A stretch of DNA of 64,000 bases, from the NCBI RefSeq assembly GCF_030247185.1, contig NC_080572.1, positions 228,275,435-228,339,434 of the forward strand, in the 5' to 3' direction. The first letter of the stretch is position 1. Each line of letters begins with the position of its first letter. The position numbers and the translations under genes are program-made. A model generated the notes under the pieces. That model was not told where the DNA came from and did no database searches. It saw only the letters and a list, made by a program, of their open reading frames with translations. Shown one piece after another: positions 1 through 10,545 of the stretch. This DNA is from Malaya genurostris. Lineage: Eukaryota > Arthropoda > Insecta > Diptera > Culicidae.

Positions 1-5
1 AAAAA
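1..5 (-). terminator. Pol III-type T-run
   Basis: The minus strand reads a run of at least five T about six bases after the tRNA-like sequence at 11-82. That is the usual RNA polymerase III stop signal. The run is cut by the window edge, so its full length is unknown. Confidence 0.45.
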
Positions 6-10
6 GGTAC

Positions 11-82
11 GCTCAGAGACAGGACTCGAACCTGCGTTCTTATGCATTCCGTGCATACGCGCTACCATTTCGCCACTCTGAA
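11..82 (-). tRNA. tRNA-like gene, possibly a pseudogene or SINE head
   Basis: The minus strand folds into a full cloverleaf. It has a 7-bp acceptor stem (TTCAGAG with CTCTGAG, one G-U pair), a 3-bp D stem (GCG/CGC) around AAATGGTAG, a perfect 5-bp anticodon stem (TATGC/GCATA), and a T arm with loop TTCGAGT. Internal promoter boxes A (TGGCGAAATGG) and B (GGTTCGAGTCC) are good, and a T-run follows. The 7-base anticodon loop is ACGGAAT, so the triplet in the anticodon position is GGA. The base before it is C, whereas almost all functional tRNAs have U at position 33. I therefore call it tRNA-like and assign no amino acid. A tRNA-derived SINE head or mutated tRNA copy is as likely as a working gene. 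Confidence 0.5.
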
Positions 83-3000
83 TCTTGTTTTAGTCACTCT
101 GAAACGCCAGACAGACACAATAGCGCGTACATCGAACATGGTCTACATCCTGGCCGTCACCCGACCTTATATCCAAACATCTTCTCTGTCCATCAAACAC
201 TAGTCTTCTCGCTTTATACCTACTTCTCCGATCAAGCATTGAGTAGGAGAGTGTATTTATAATCGCTTGTCACCTTCTTTAATGATGCCAGTCGCTGGTT
301 CGCTGGTCCGGATCATCTATTGCTCTGCTTTTCTAGCCAAGCCTAAGACAGTCAGCGATGAGCTCGATCGAGTGTGTGACCAATGGAAGAGCACAATGTC
401 GGGCTTACCGTCACCAAAACCGGAAGCGAACTTTTTCGCATAGAGTACTTACTGTCACTGATAAATGAGTCGCGATAGGTAAAAGATATACCGCCACCGT
501 TATTTCGGGGCGCCATAATCATGTTCGCCAAATCGGACGAAACACTAAACTGAAAATCTGGCCAATTTGTAATGAGCTTTTATGGCGGTTCATTTCCTGG
601 TCGAGCCCCGATAAGAGTAAAACTCCAAGAAAACTCTGTACGAAAACTAATTTTCCCACCGGATCCGACTGAAAGTAAAAGTGCAAAAAAACTATGGCAA
701 AAATTTACCATTGTGTGTATTTCAACGCACTGCTCTGCTTTCATTTCTTACGTTGATTATGCATCCGATGGTGAATTAAGATGAAGGTAATTTACTTTTG
801 CATGTTTTATGTTATTTTTTTATCTCACTCTCCCTGAGCGCATGGTGGGTGATGGTGTTGCAGGTGGAAGTTTCCTGTCAGCATTCATCAACCATTCGAC
901 AACAAGCAGTGGAGCAGTTTGTTGGTTTGTTTGTTTGTTCGTCCATCTCTGTTTCGAGACCCGAGGTGAGGCGAGGCAGTAACCGACCGCCGACTAATGG
1001 CATCGCAGCACAGTTGAATAGAGATAGTTTAATAACTTCCGCTAAATCCTGCTACCGCATTATTGCATCGCGTAATATCGTAAACGGTAATCACTGGCAA
1101 ATGCAAGCGCATGAAATGGCTGCACCCACATCGAGAGAGAGATAGAGACGTAAGGGTTGTTAGGCTTAATGATGGGGAAAGATTTCGACATCCTCACAGT
1201 AAGTTAAACCACACTAGTGCTAGCAGAATTGGATTGCCGATCCCCGATACCGAGTCGGTCGGGCAGTGTGCCATGTTGTGGCAAAAGTCTAACGGTTTTT
1301 GCGCATTGATAGCCTACTTTTTCCTCTGTCGGAGGAACAGAGTCGGCTTGTTTTTTCTGTTGCTTATTCATGGAACCGCGGTCTGCCTGCCGCCCGTGCC
1401 AAGCCAAAGCCAAACCCGATGATGATTCAGTCAAATCAGCGACCGAATCGAACCAAGTTTTGCTAACTGGAAACGCGTTTCCCTCGGGAAAGTGGTTTCG
1501 TAAGAAAAAAAAAAACGAAACAAGCTGGTTTCATAGCCGCGGCCTCGAAATGGGTCACCTTTGGACGGCGATGGTGCCGCAGATGGTTCATTACTTATTT
1601 TTATTGGTGCTAATTTGTTTTCCCTGTGCGGTTGTTGAGTAGTTGAAAATTTAGCACAAAGTTGTAGCGGAATCAAGTACACACGGACCTGCACGGGGTC
1701 GGTGTAGTGGCTCTCGGCGCTGGGCTCACATCTGGATATGACTTTCGTGAATAATTTTAAACACACCCAACTTGTTTGGTACGAAATGTACGTGCAAAAA
1801 GCAACAAAACTGTGTTACTTGATTGAGTTCGCACCGTAACTAAAAAAAGTGACGTTTTATCCAAGTTCATTGGGAAAATGAATTGATTGTAATCAATTTC
1901 TACGATAGTACTGATTCCTTCCTAATAGAAAAAAATTCTCGAAAATGATGCAAAAAAATAAGCTAAATGTTTTCGAACGTATCTTTGTGCCTTTTGAAAT
2001 CTTAAATTTCATTTTCGTTCCCACAGTAACGAAGCACAAAAGTACTTGAAACTTGTTCCAACGGCACGGTCCTTGGAAAAATGCGTTTTTTTCCTCTCGC
2101 TTCCTCTCTCTCTGAATTCGCTTACACTTCCACCCACTCAGTCTGTGGATTGTGTTTTGGAAAGGTAGTACCAGTACACGAACCAACCCGGGATTAATAC
2201 GAACGGGGTTGTCCGGGTCCAGCTGCCATGAAGGTGAACCAGAAACCAAACTGCTGAAAACGACCACCACCACCGCAAGCTGCTGAATCCTACGATGGCT
2301 GCAAGAACTGAACTTTTTTTTTGCTTGCCTCGCACAATCGAGCAAAACCACCACGCCACTAGTATTCGGAACGTGGCGGAATAGTCGCAGAAACTGTTTT
2401 CGCAAATTAAATTTAGTTTTGCAGGTATTGTAAACTGCAATGAGAAAAAAACAGCATTAACATTAACAATGCTTAAGAGTCGGGAATTGCAAGTCACAAA
2501 AATTGAATTTCACTGCGATGCCAAATGTTTGTTCAACCTAAATGTAAGCAAAGTGAATGAGGACGGAAAGTTTTAGAAACGAAATTTTAAATTTAATTTT
2601 CAATCCACAAATTTTTCATAGTATTAGAAGACATCAACAACGTCATTTCGGCGTCGATTTCCACGATGGACAAAGCATTGTTGCTGCCCTCCCTAGTGAA
2701 ATGCCGGACGACCTCTTTCGCTACTCTGCGATCAACGCCAGCCGTATGGATGACTCAAACTCTCGCTTAGAGCCCGAACAGAATTTCCATTTGTTTTCCG
2801 CTTTTGGTTTGATTTGATACCCAAGAAACAAATTATATTCCGTTCACTACTTCACAAAAACGAAATAATATGATGGAAATTAAACAAAGTCGAAACAGTC
2901 CGATAAAGTGTGAAGCTCCTGACTTTTCAGAAACTCAGACTCTCGTGAGCAAAAATGTTCTTATTACGCATTTTTTCCTTTTAGTTCTTCAAATATTTCA

Positions 3001-3106
3001 ATCAAATTATGTTTATCTGATGACGGAAGGTTATTTTTTTATTTAAAAGATATTTTCTTCAGGCCTATTTGCATACAAACTTTACCTGGCCGATTTAGCT
3101 GTGTTT
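83..3106. other. About 3 kb with no recognised gene
   Basis: Short ORFs occur on both strands but none resembles a family I know, and they overlap each other in different frames. Parts of 840-1450 and 2100-2350 are GC-richer than the rest and could be promoter or 5' UTR of a distant host gene. I see no reading frame plus splice pattern to support that. The segment 2400-3100 is AT-rich spacer. Confidence 0.4.
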
Positions 3107-4082
3107 TTAGATAAAATTTTTTTTATTGGATCTCGTTGTCACCCTTTTTCTAGGGGGAGAGGAGCTTCCATTTTCCTCCAGCGCGGATTGAGGGGCAGTT
3201 TGTTCGCGGTTCGTCTCGTCATTCATTGCCGCATCGGTGGTATTGTTGTTGATTTCGTTGCTAGTTGCTGTAGCTGAGTCTTGTTGTACATTGTTGGTTG
3301 GTTGGTTGGTTGGATGGTAAGTTGTTAACTGCAGCTGGTGTACTTTTTTCTATAGGGGATGATAATGGATTCGTTGAAGGGGATGCTTCATTGTTGTTGG
3401 TGGCTGTTACAGGTGTACTGGGGTTGGTTGGGGTTGGTGTGAAGGAAGCACCATTGTCCTTTGGTGTAGTTGTCTCCTTGTCCAGTTTATCACATGGCTT
3501 ACCGTAGTGAACAGCTTTTTGGCAATATTGACATGTGGCCATCTGATTGTCATAGGTAACAAGTGATTTGCACGCAATTCTTGTATCTTGACCGAAAATC
3601 ACATAAGAAGGTATAGGCCTCTTCAAGCGCATGCGTAACAAACGTACGCCATTTAGAATACCGGGGAAAAAGTTCTTCCACTTTTCTTGTTCGATAGAGA
3701 GAATCTCTCCGTATTGGGACATAGTTTTGCGAATATATGAATCGATGACGCTTGAGGGAAGATCATGCACACGTACTTCTATAGCACTATCTTCCATATA
3801 TACTGGAATGTTGTACTTAATGTTTTCGTGCTCCACATAGTGCACATTATTATTGTCTTTTGCGAATTGAATTGCATTCAACTCTTTATAAAACTGGATG
3901 TAAACAACATTATTCGTCTTATTGCATTGAAGTAAATGTACACGTTTAATGTCAAGATGCATTTGCTCCTTAAGCAAACCTTCAAGTTCTCGTATCGAAG
4001 GTCGAATTTTGCACTGTCTGAAGTCAACAACAATTTTATTCTTTCGTTGCGGCGGTAGCTTTTGTTCGTTTGGTTCACTCAT
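3107..4082 (-). pseudogene. Retrotransposon ORF1-like nucleic-acid-binding protein, frameshifted
   Basis: An open frame starts with ATG at 4082 (MSEPNEQKLPPQ) and reads to a stop at 3261, giving 273 residues. The N-terminal 170 residues look like the nucleic-acid-binding region of non-LTR retrotransposon ORF1 proteins. A single CCHC zinc knuckle (CQYCQKAVHYGKPC) follows, then a Thr/Pro/Asn-rich tail. The frame breaks in a CCAA tetranucleotide run (about 3293-3313). One four-base unit fewer would let the tail continue as NVQQDSATATSNE and end as PPRKRVTTRSNKKNFI at a stop at 3107-3109, about 324 residues in all. So the sequence suggests gain of one CCAA unit. No ORF2 follows downstream, so this is an isolated ORF1, a truncated element, or less likely a domesticated copy. 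Assignment to a specific clade is not possible from the sequence alone. Confidence 0.65.
3293..3313. repeat. (CCAA)n / (TTGG)n short tandem run
   Basis: About five TTGG units on the plus strand lie inside the ORF1-like frame on the minus strand. One extra unit puts the rest of that frame out of phase, so this run is the likely cause of the frameshift. Confidence 0.8.
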
Positions 4083-4293
4083 TCCGAGGTCGTTCTATTG
4101 TTCACTACACAATACTGTACTTGGTTTCTTCTGTCCCGAACGTAAGTGGTTTTGTTTTACCGACTGACTTGGATGAGATGTGAATGCGAACTGATAACGG
4201 AGGGTTGATCATCACCATAGCTAAATTCGGATTATAGAATAACAATTTAGTTAATATAATTGGTGTCGTGAATGTTGGGCTAGGTCAGTTGTA

Positions 4294-4830
4294 GGGGAAA
4301 GTATTATAAAGCGCCCCTGCTGGCCAAAACGCCTCCCTTCCTTTTTTAAGTATTCAAGACTTTTCTAAACAAAAATTTTATATTATATTTTCGTAAGGTC
4401 TTTCTGCTATGCAAGTTTGGCAGTGGTCGTTTGCGGGAAAATATGAAAAAAAACTGAAAATATCATTAGGCATCGTTTTTAACTTCGATTAAACAAGCAC
4501 TTTAACAGTATAAAACGTCTAATAATCGGTTGCTACTTAGTAATTATCTTTTAGCAGGGCTAATGTCTCTATTTATAGTATAAAATGCAGAGAAACAAAG
4601 CCATTTCTTTGATACACTAGTTTACTCATAACAGTCCCACCTTCGATTCAACAGCATGCTTCGAGTTAAAACATTGTTTTAAAGATTTTTAATGGTTATT
4701 AAAGCAAAATGTAGCGTTGAGAGAATCAAAAATGTTGGTTTCCAATTGTGATCAATTGATTATGCATTTCTTCTATATTGTGGTGGGGTTTACCCTATAT
4801 GTAATGAAAAATAATACAATGCCTAAAGAA
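4294..4830 (+). mobile_element. MITE, terminus GGGGAAAGTATTATAA, first copy
   Basis: It starts GGGGAAAGTATTATAAAGCG right after a TA dinucleotide. It matches, in reverse orientation, the right part of the MITE at 45104-47981: shared terminal block, shared stretch around 4560-4680, and a shared stretch around 4700-4770 that in the other copy sits beyond a nested retrotransposon. It has no coding capacity. The far end has decayed and I cannot place it exactly. The TA flank and mirror-image ends of the other copy suggest a Tc1/mariner-type non-autonomous element. Confidence 0.6.
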
Positions 4831-5412
4831 CAGTTGAGAAAATGATCAAACTATTTATGAAAATCTATACCACTTAGGCTGTGATTCATTTCGTGAATTG
4901 TTTTTATTTTCAGTTAAAATTTTACAATCAAGCAGTTATTTTGTCGTTGTCAAAAATAACCCCGCTCAAGCGCATGCACGCTCATTGAACAAAACTCAAA
5001 AGTGAGTGATTAGCTTCTCAATTTCATAAAAAGTGCACGTAGGCAAAACTTGAGTTTCTCGTGTTTACTCATTTTTTAGTGTCAAAACTTGAGTAATATT
5101 AAAGCAAAACAGAAAAAATGTGTATTACCGGAACATTTGAGCATTTTTAACTCGAAATTTGAGTTATTTGAACCCTCATTTTAATAACGTATTTTCAGTT
5201 ATAGTCGAGTACATTTCACTAAACATTGAGTTCTACAACCGCAAAAAATCCTGTTTCACAAATTGTATTAGAATAGTCCAAAGTCGTTCAGTTTTTGTCC
5301 GTGTTTAAAGATTTATTTGACGCTTTACCAAAATCTTCCAATAATCCAGAATGAAATGACCTGTATGGGATTCAAATTAAATGTTTTTGATACATTCCTG
5401 TTTGACTTCTTA

Positions 5413-6197
5413 AGGAGTGTATCGAAAAGTAGTTAGCAACATTGATTATTAAATAAAAAAACGAAAAAAAACATATTTTGACATCAGTTTTCGATATATT
5501 GTAGAAAAATTACATTTTTATGTATTTCACTGATTATATTGAAGAAAATCCTAGCTTCTGTGAAACGCTAGCACTTTGAACTTGACATTCTTCATTAAAT
5601 TCTGCACAGTTACTTTTGTGACTTTCCTGGTGGCAACTGTCCAGTTTTTTTTTAGCTACTGCATGTTTTGGGACACTGTACCTTCCTTCCGAAAGTGCCG
5701 CTTGACAATTGCCTAATACCTTTCAATTGGCCGAAGATCCGGGCAGTTCGTTGAGTTGATGTCGTTTTCCACGAATTGTACATTATTTTTTGACAACCAC
5801 TGTAGAACGGAGTTGGCGTAGTGGGCTGAAACCTAATCCGGCCAAAAGAGAGGAGGAGCCTTATGCTTTCTGTACAGTGGCAGCATTCTCTTCTTCAAAC
5901 ATTCTTCCTCGTACACCTTGGCGTTAATTGTGCTTTTCATGAAGAAAATCGACGACCGCAAACCACAGGTACAAATTGCTTGCCGGACCAACACCTTCTG
6001 CCCAAACTTTTCCATCGCCACCGTGGTGTCAGCGTCGTCCAGGTCCTGGTACACCGATTTCCTATAATATTGCGGTCCGGGCAGCGCTCGAGAGTCTTCC
6101 TTGGCGTAGGTTTCGTCGTCGAACACGCTGCAAAAAATTAAACCATTTCAGAGTAATAACTGTTTGAATGTTGCTAACTACTTATCGATACACTCCT
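5413..6197 (-). mobile_element. DD37E mariner-like (ITmD37E) element, internally deleted
   Basis: Terminal inverted repeats of about 31 bp (AGGAGTGTATCGAAAAGTAG at the left, its near-perfect mirror at the right) are flanked by TA on both sides (5411-5412 and 6198-6199), the hallmark of Tc1/mariner insertion. The 785-bp length is too short for an autonomous element, normally about 1.3 kb. Only the catalytic half of the transposase remains, on the minus strand, so the DNA-binding N-terminus has been lost. Confidence 0.8.
5680..6126 (-). pseudogene. ITmD37E transposase, catalytic half
   Basis: The frame opens at MFDDETYAKED, which holds the first catalytic Asp. It runs through LPGPQYYRKS, EKFGQKVLVRQAICTCGL and the second Asp in FWPD, then meets a TAG stop. 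Past that stop the same frame continues VSAHYANSVLQW to NCPDLRPIERY, where a glutamate is the third catalytic residue, then meets another stop. I count 37 residues between the Asp of FWPD and that Glu, which fits the DD37E signature of this family. The helix-turn-helix N-terminus is missing. At least two in-frame stops and the deletion make it inactive. Confidence 0.75.
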
Positions 6198-6551
6198 TAT
6201 TGGATGTAATTGAAACCTATAACACCCATAAGATTCACATATTTTACTAAAATTACAAATTATCAGGGCCTTTGAATCGTCAATGAACAACAAATTTAAT
6301 CAATATATTCTTGACAAATGTTTACATTTATACAACCCACACCGTACAACAGGACGGTTAGTTTTTTTCACTCAAATATTAGAAAACTCAACGCTTACTC
6401 TATAACGAACGAGTAAATGTGAGAGAACTCATAATTTGAGTTAATTTTAATCAGAACTCAAATGTTGACAGATTGCTTCAGTTTATGGATTAGAGTAATC
6501 GCAACTCAAATTTTGAGTTATGTCTAATGAGTGTGTGGTTATATTTGACAG

Positions 6552-7349
6552 TTCGATAATCATTTTTCGACACTGAAAAAAATCTTGCAGAACAATTGCT
6601 ATTTCTGAGCTTTAGTAAAAATTACGGTCATCATTGTCAAATGAAGTAAGTTTTGCTCGTATAGTTCACATTATTCGCGGAAAGGTTCACAACCTTGTTG
6701 GAACTGATTTTTAATTGCTACATAAGACCAACAGATGGAACATTCAAATTAAGTTATTAAATAATTTTAACGGTCATTTCGAATATACCGTTAGTTGGTA
6801 CAGTAGTCATATGTGTTATGATGGCGCAACTAACACACTCATTTACTAGTCAAAAACACTCACTCCATATTCCAGAATGAGTTTATTTTTTCATACATCA
6901 ACAGAGTTGCCGTTTACTCACATTTATCCGTAATGTACAGATTACTATTTTCACATACAGATTCCGTACAGAATATGGAATACACATACGTATAATGCAA
7001 GTAATTTGATTCAAGATTCAATTAAAAGAGTTTCACTGGCAGGAACATTTAAAATTTTGTCATAGATTCACCGAAACGCTTTGCACAATTTAAGGAGTGG
7101 CAGATGGATGCGGAAATCGAGCAAGGCAATGACCCACCCAAGTAACCATAGGCATTAATTGATAGCACTGAACTGGCATGAAATCAACACTAATACGATA
7201 TAAATGTCGTATCTCAACATTGAGTTTCACCCATATTTTTGAAATTACAATGCATTTACGTAGCATCCAAGTTGGCTCGATGTGATTATAAAGCGCTAAT
7301 ATAAAATGTACAAGCATTAGAAATATTATGCTGTAAATATTAATTAATT
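6552..7349. other. AT-rich spacer
   Basis: No gene is seen. A small inverted motif of the CACACTCATT type occurs near 6835-6890 and may be a decayed relative of the element at 4949-6551. Confidence 0.4.
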
Positions 7350-7624
7350 AGCAATTAGTCCTAATACATACATATTTTTCGTGCTCATATTTTCGTCAGA
7401 CAAACTGAGCTGTTAAGATTTTTCCAGAAAAAAAAGCAATATATCGATTTTATAATAGCATTATACATGTTCGATAGTGTGCAATGCTATTATAAAACCA
7501 TGTACAATGCTATTATAAAACCGAAATATTGCCTTGTTTTTTTCTGGAAATATCTTGACAGCTCAGTTTGTCTGAAGAAAACATAACATGAGCATGAAAA
7601 AAATTGATACATTGGGACTTATTT
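7350..7624. repeat. Foldback repeat (long hairpin MITE)
   Basis: The two halves are inverted copies of each other. The left arm contains CGTGCTCATATTTTCGTCAG, then ACAAACTGAGCTGTTAAGAT. The right arm carries the mirror image (CAGCTCAGTTTGTCTGAAGA, ACATGAGCATG), with the outer words TTAGTCCTAATACAT and GTATTGGGACTTA-like also paired. The centre has the word AATGCTATTATAAAACC twice in direct orientation. Arms are about 100 bp with small mismatches. There is no coding potential; transcription through it would give a long hairpin RNA. Confidence 0.7.
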
Positions 7625-8755
7625 CCCTAAAATGCAGCTGATGAATGAATATCAAGTAGGGGCGAAGGCATTGCTACCATTGAACCTTAGGATATAGCGG
7701 ATTGGTGAAAAGCGAAACTTTTGGAAACAAATTTATAGCTCTATCGAAGTCCTGAAGTGGAAGTTTTGAAATCTGGTTTCTCATTCCTTTTGCTTATTCG
7801 GCTAATTCAACTGATTGAAAAACGAATGTAATGGAAAACTGAATAATCAAATTTTTTAATTTGACTGCTAAAGAAAAGTTTCTGAGCAAATAGCAATAAA
7901 ATTTAAATTAAACGCATTAGCAAAGCAATCAACGTCTGCATTTTTACAACTGAATATTTGTGGTTTTATATCAGCTTTATAGTAGACTGATGAGACTTTG
8001 ATGGCAATTCCATTTTCGTATACAAGGAAAATATACAGAAACGTTTTGATGCTTATTGATTACTTATGTATACAATAACTACTTGAAAAATTTAATTGAA
8101 TGATAAATGAAAGGTTTGTATACATTAATATTTTCATTATATATGTGGGATTACACATTTAATGGAATTTGGAACAAGAGCATTCAAGCTGTTACATATT
8201 ACTACTGTGTTTGCATTGCGCAAATGAATTTTTGTATGTATCCTAATTATCTTTTACACGCTGTAATAAATCAGTGACAAAACTACTTATATATTCCCTT
8301 CCATTCATGAACAATAGAAACGCAGTCGACGACTTTTTTTAAGAGGGCAAACTACCCACTCGGACCAAAAATGATTTGCCGGGCCTACTAAGGGCACTAC
8401 GTTTTTAGAGGATTAGATTTGCGTTCTTTTCGCAGATCAAAATTCGTAGCAAACGACTGTGAATAAAGTTCGCATTTCACCGCTTCGCGTTCGAGTAAAG
8501 TGCTCCGAACAGTATTTAATATCGTAGAGTATTCCACAGAAATGAATCCCGTGCAGCATTTTGATAGTTTCTTCCACTGAAATATGCAAATCCGAAACGA
8601 ATCAATCGACAATAAAATTCTGTATGTCGCTTTTCTGTCGCCGTTGGGACAGCCCATTTGTGAAAATAGCTACACACGAAATCTAGTTAAATGAAAACCC
8701 TTAACCAAAATTGCTTCAGTATTGAACCAACTCGTACGGGAAGCATTTCTGCTGC
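7625..8755. other. Spacer with no recognised gene
   Basis: AT-rich sequence. A 86-residue minus-strand ORF (8397-8657, MGCPNGDRKATYRI) is not similar to anything I recognise, and I treat it as chance. Confidence 0.35.
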
Positions 8756-9560
8756 GGGACGTTCACATAACCAATTTCGCTTCAAACAAGAGCAATTGCG
8801 TCATCCTGCTGCTGGTCGTTTGCATTGAAGAAAAATACGACGAACAACTTACGAGAGCAGTTTGGGTTACGTCGTAAACACAAACTTGCTCATCAACTTG
8901 TTAGAGTTTCAAACATGATAAAAGAAAATTAATCTTCTGGGTTATCCACTGGAGTTTCTCTTCTAGACATTGAAAAAGCATTCGACAGTGTTTGACACAA
9001 AGGTTTGATAGAAAAATATGCTACTTCCAGTTTGCTATTTATTTGATTTAATTTATTTAACTGATCGTACTCTCCAGGTTATGGAAAATTGCACCAAATA
9101 CAGAAAAAAAACGCAATCAATAATTTTCCCTCATAAGCTCAGAGCTGCTTTTTTAAACCAAACAATAATCACATTATCAAATTGGCTCTTTCTCAGTAAT
9201 CAAAATGGCTTGGAATCGACATGGTCTGATCAAGCAAAATACTTAGGTTTAACGTAAAACAAAATACTCACTTTCAAGGATCACATTAAAGGAATCCAGG
9301 CAAAGTGTAATAAATATAATAAATGTTTATATCCTCTTATAAACAGAAATTCTAAGCTCTGTCTAACGAACAAATTTTTAATTTATAAACAACAAGAAGA
9401 AAACGCATGAAAGGATTCAGAAAACACTTCTGAAAATGATTTTGTAGCGTTCTCCCTGACTTAGTACAAATGAATCACATAGACTCGCAAATGTGTTACC
9501 ATTAGATGTAAGGTTCCGACAACTGAATCCGATGCAATCTTCAACTGAATCGAATCACTC
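8756..9560 (+). pseudogene. Jockey-clade reverse transcriptase relic
   Basis: With frame changes, the plus strand reads EQFGFRRKHKLAHQLVRVSN, then GLSTGVSLLDIEKAFDSV with a stop where Trp is expected, then HKGLIEKY and LTDRTLQVMENCTKYRKK. These correspond to RT domain blocks of jockey-type LINEs; the DIEKAFDSV block holds the first catalytic Asp. The downstream KYLGLT ... KILTFKDHIKGIQAKCNK matches the region after the catalytic core. The FADD box is not seen, and stops and frameshifts are frequent. It is an old, dead, 5'- and probably 3'-truncated copy. The more precise family (Juan/JAM1-like) is a guess. Confidence 0.6.
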
Positions 9561-9589
9561 TTCTTATTAGTCAGTAAATTAGGAAATAA

Positions 9590-10260
9590 GTTCATTTTCC
9601 CTATTACTGTAATGGTATATCTATACTAAAATATGACTGAACCAAATTAAAGAACTAAATTTGGTACCGGGGACTGGCTCCGAATTCAGTTGCAAAATTC
9701 AGGTTCGGAATGCAGATCAAGAATTCCGTTCATGAACTTTGTTATAGAACTCTGTAACTAAACTTTATTTCAGAATCTAATTTAATTCTAGAACTGAATT
9801 CTTACTTTATATTCCAAACCTAAATTAAGGCACGATTCTAAAATCTAGTCCCGGAATCCAAGTTTCGAACTCAATTTCGGCATAAATAATGTAAATTCTA
9901 ATAATGAAACTCAGAAATTTAATTTGAGAACTAAAATCTGGAACTGAGTTCAGGAAGTAAGTTTTGAAACTTTATTCAGAGCTTAAATTCAGATTCAGAA
10001 GTCAGCTTCAAAATTCGGGTTCAGAGTTGAGATCTAAAATTTTGGTCCAGAATACGGATCTAGAGTTCATACCTGGAATTTTGTTCTAGAATGAGAGTTC
10101 TGAATACGAACTCAGTTCCGAAAATCTAGTTCCAGAATCTTGAATCAGGATTCAGTTCCAGAGTTTTAGTTTAAATATTTGAACCTGTTTTCTGGGACTA
10201 AATTATGAATCCAAATTCTGAAACTAAATTCTAGACCTATAATTCAGGTTCTGAATTCCA
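9590..10260. repeat. Degenerate interspersed 12-base-period repeat
   Basis: This 670-bp stretch is built from variants of a word such as TCTGGAACTAAATTC / GAATTCAGTTCC, recurring roughly every 12-14 bases with many substitutions (AGAATCTAATTTAATTCTAG, TTCAGGTTCTGAATTCC and so on). It is an old, diverged minisatellite without coding potential. Confidence 0.65.
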
Positions 10261-10545
10261 AACCGTCGTCCGGGTGCGAAAAAGGCAAGCAAGCGTTATG
10301 AAATTTCCTCATTGTTTCCAAAAGTTTTAGAAAACTAATGTTTTGAGTATTTTCTGGTTATCTACCACTGCTTAAAATTTAATCTTAAATTACTGGTCAT
10401 ATTTCTGGTGGTATTGAGAAAGAATTATGTTGTTGCGTTTAATACAACTCGAGATATTCATGATTAAGTTCATTCATTCTTCCACAGAGTGACTTTTGAA
10501 AAGACACCCCATATAAGTAATACGCATTCACGTCAAAATCTCATC
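10261..10545 (+). repeat. Dispersed repeat, copy 1 (other copy 52919-53195)
   Basis: About 280 bp align in the same orientation with 52919-53195. Shared blocks include GTCGTCC-GGTGCGAAAAA, a GATATTCATGATTAAGTTC word (CACGATTAAGTTC in copy 2), TTTTGAAAAGACACCCCAT and a final TATTCACG-like block. There is no open frame. The class is unknown. Confidence 0.6.

Larger units (their letters stand above)
4949..6551. mobile_element. Inverted-repeat element of the CACRCTCATT type, hosting a mariner
   Basis: The left end reads TGTCAAAAATAACC and later ACGCTCATTGAACAAAACTC. The right end is the mirror image (TGTCAAATATAACC, CACACTCATTAGACATAACTC on the opposite strand). Both sides are filled with scattered TTGAGT / ACTCAA words, also seen in the element at 39767-40328. 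I found no transposase belonging to it. The DD37E mariner remnant at 5413-6197 lies inside and accounts for half of its length. Confidence 0.5.

Noticed and set aside
12..82. Calling this a serine tRNA from the GGA triplet
   Set aside because: C at position 33 and the absence of a long serine variable arm argue against it.
1893..2405. 170-residue minus-strand ORF with a hydrophobic VVVVVF stretch
   Set aside because: Composition is basic and erratic, an overlapping frame (2138-2497) is equally long, and no family is recognised.
9650..10260. CRISPR-like array
   Set aside because: Units are short, diverged and without unique spacers, and the genome is clearly eukaryotic.
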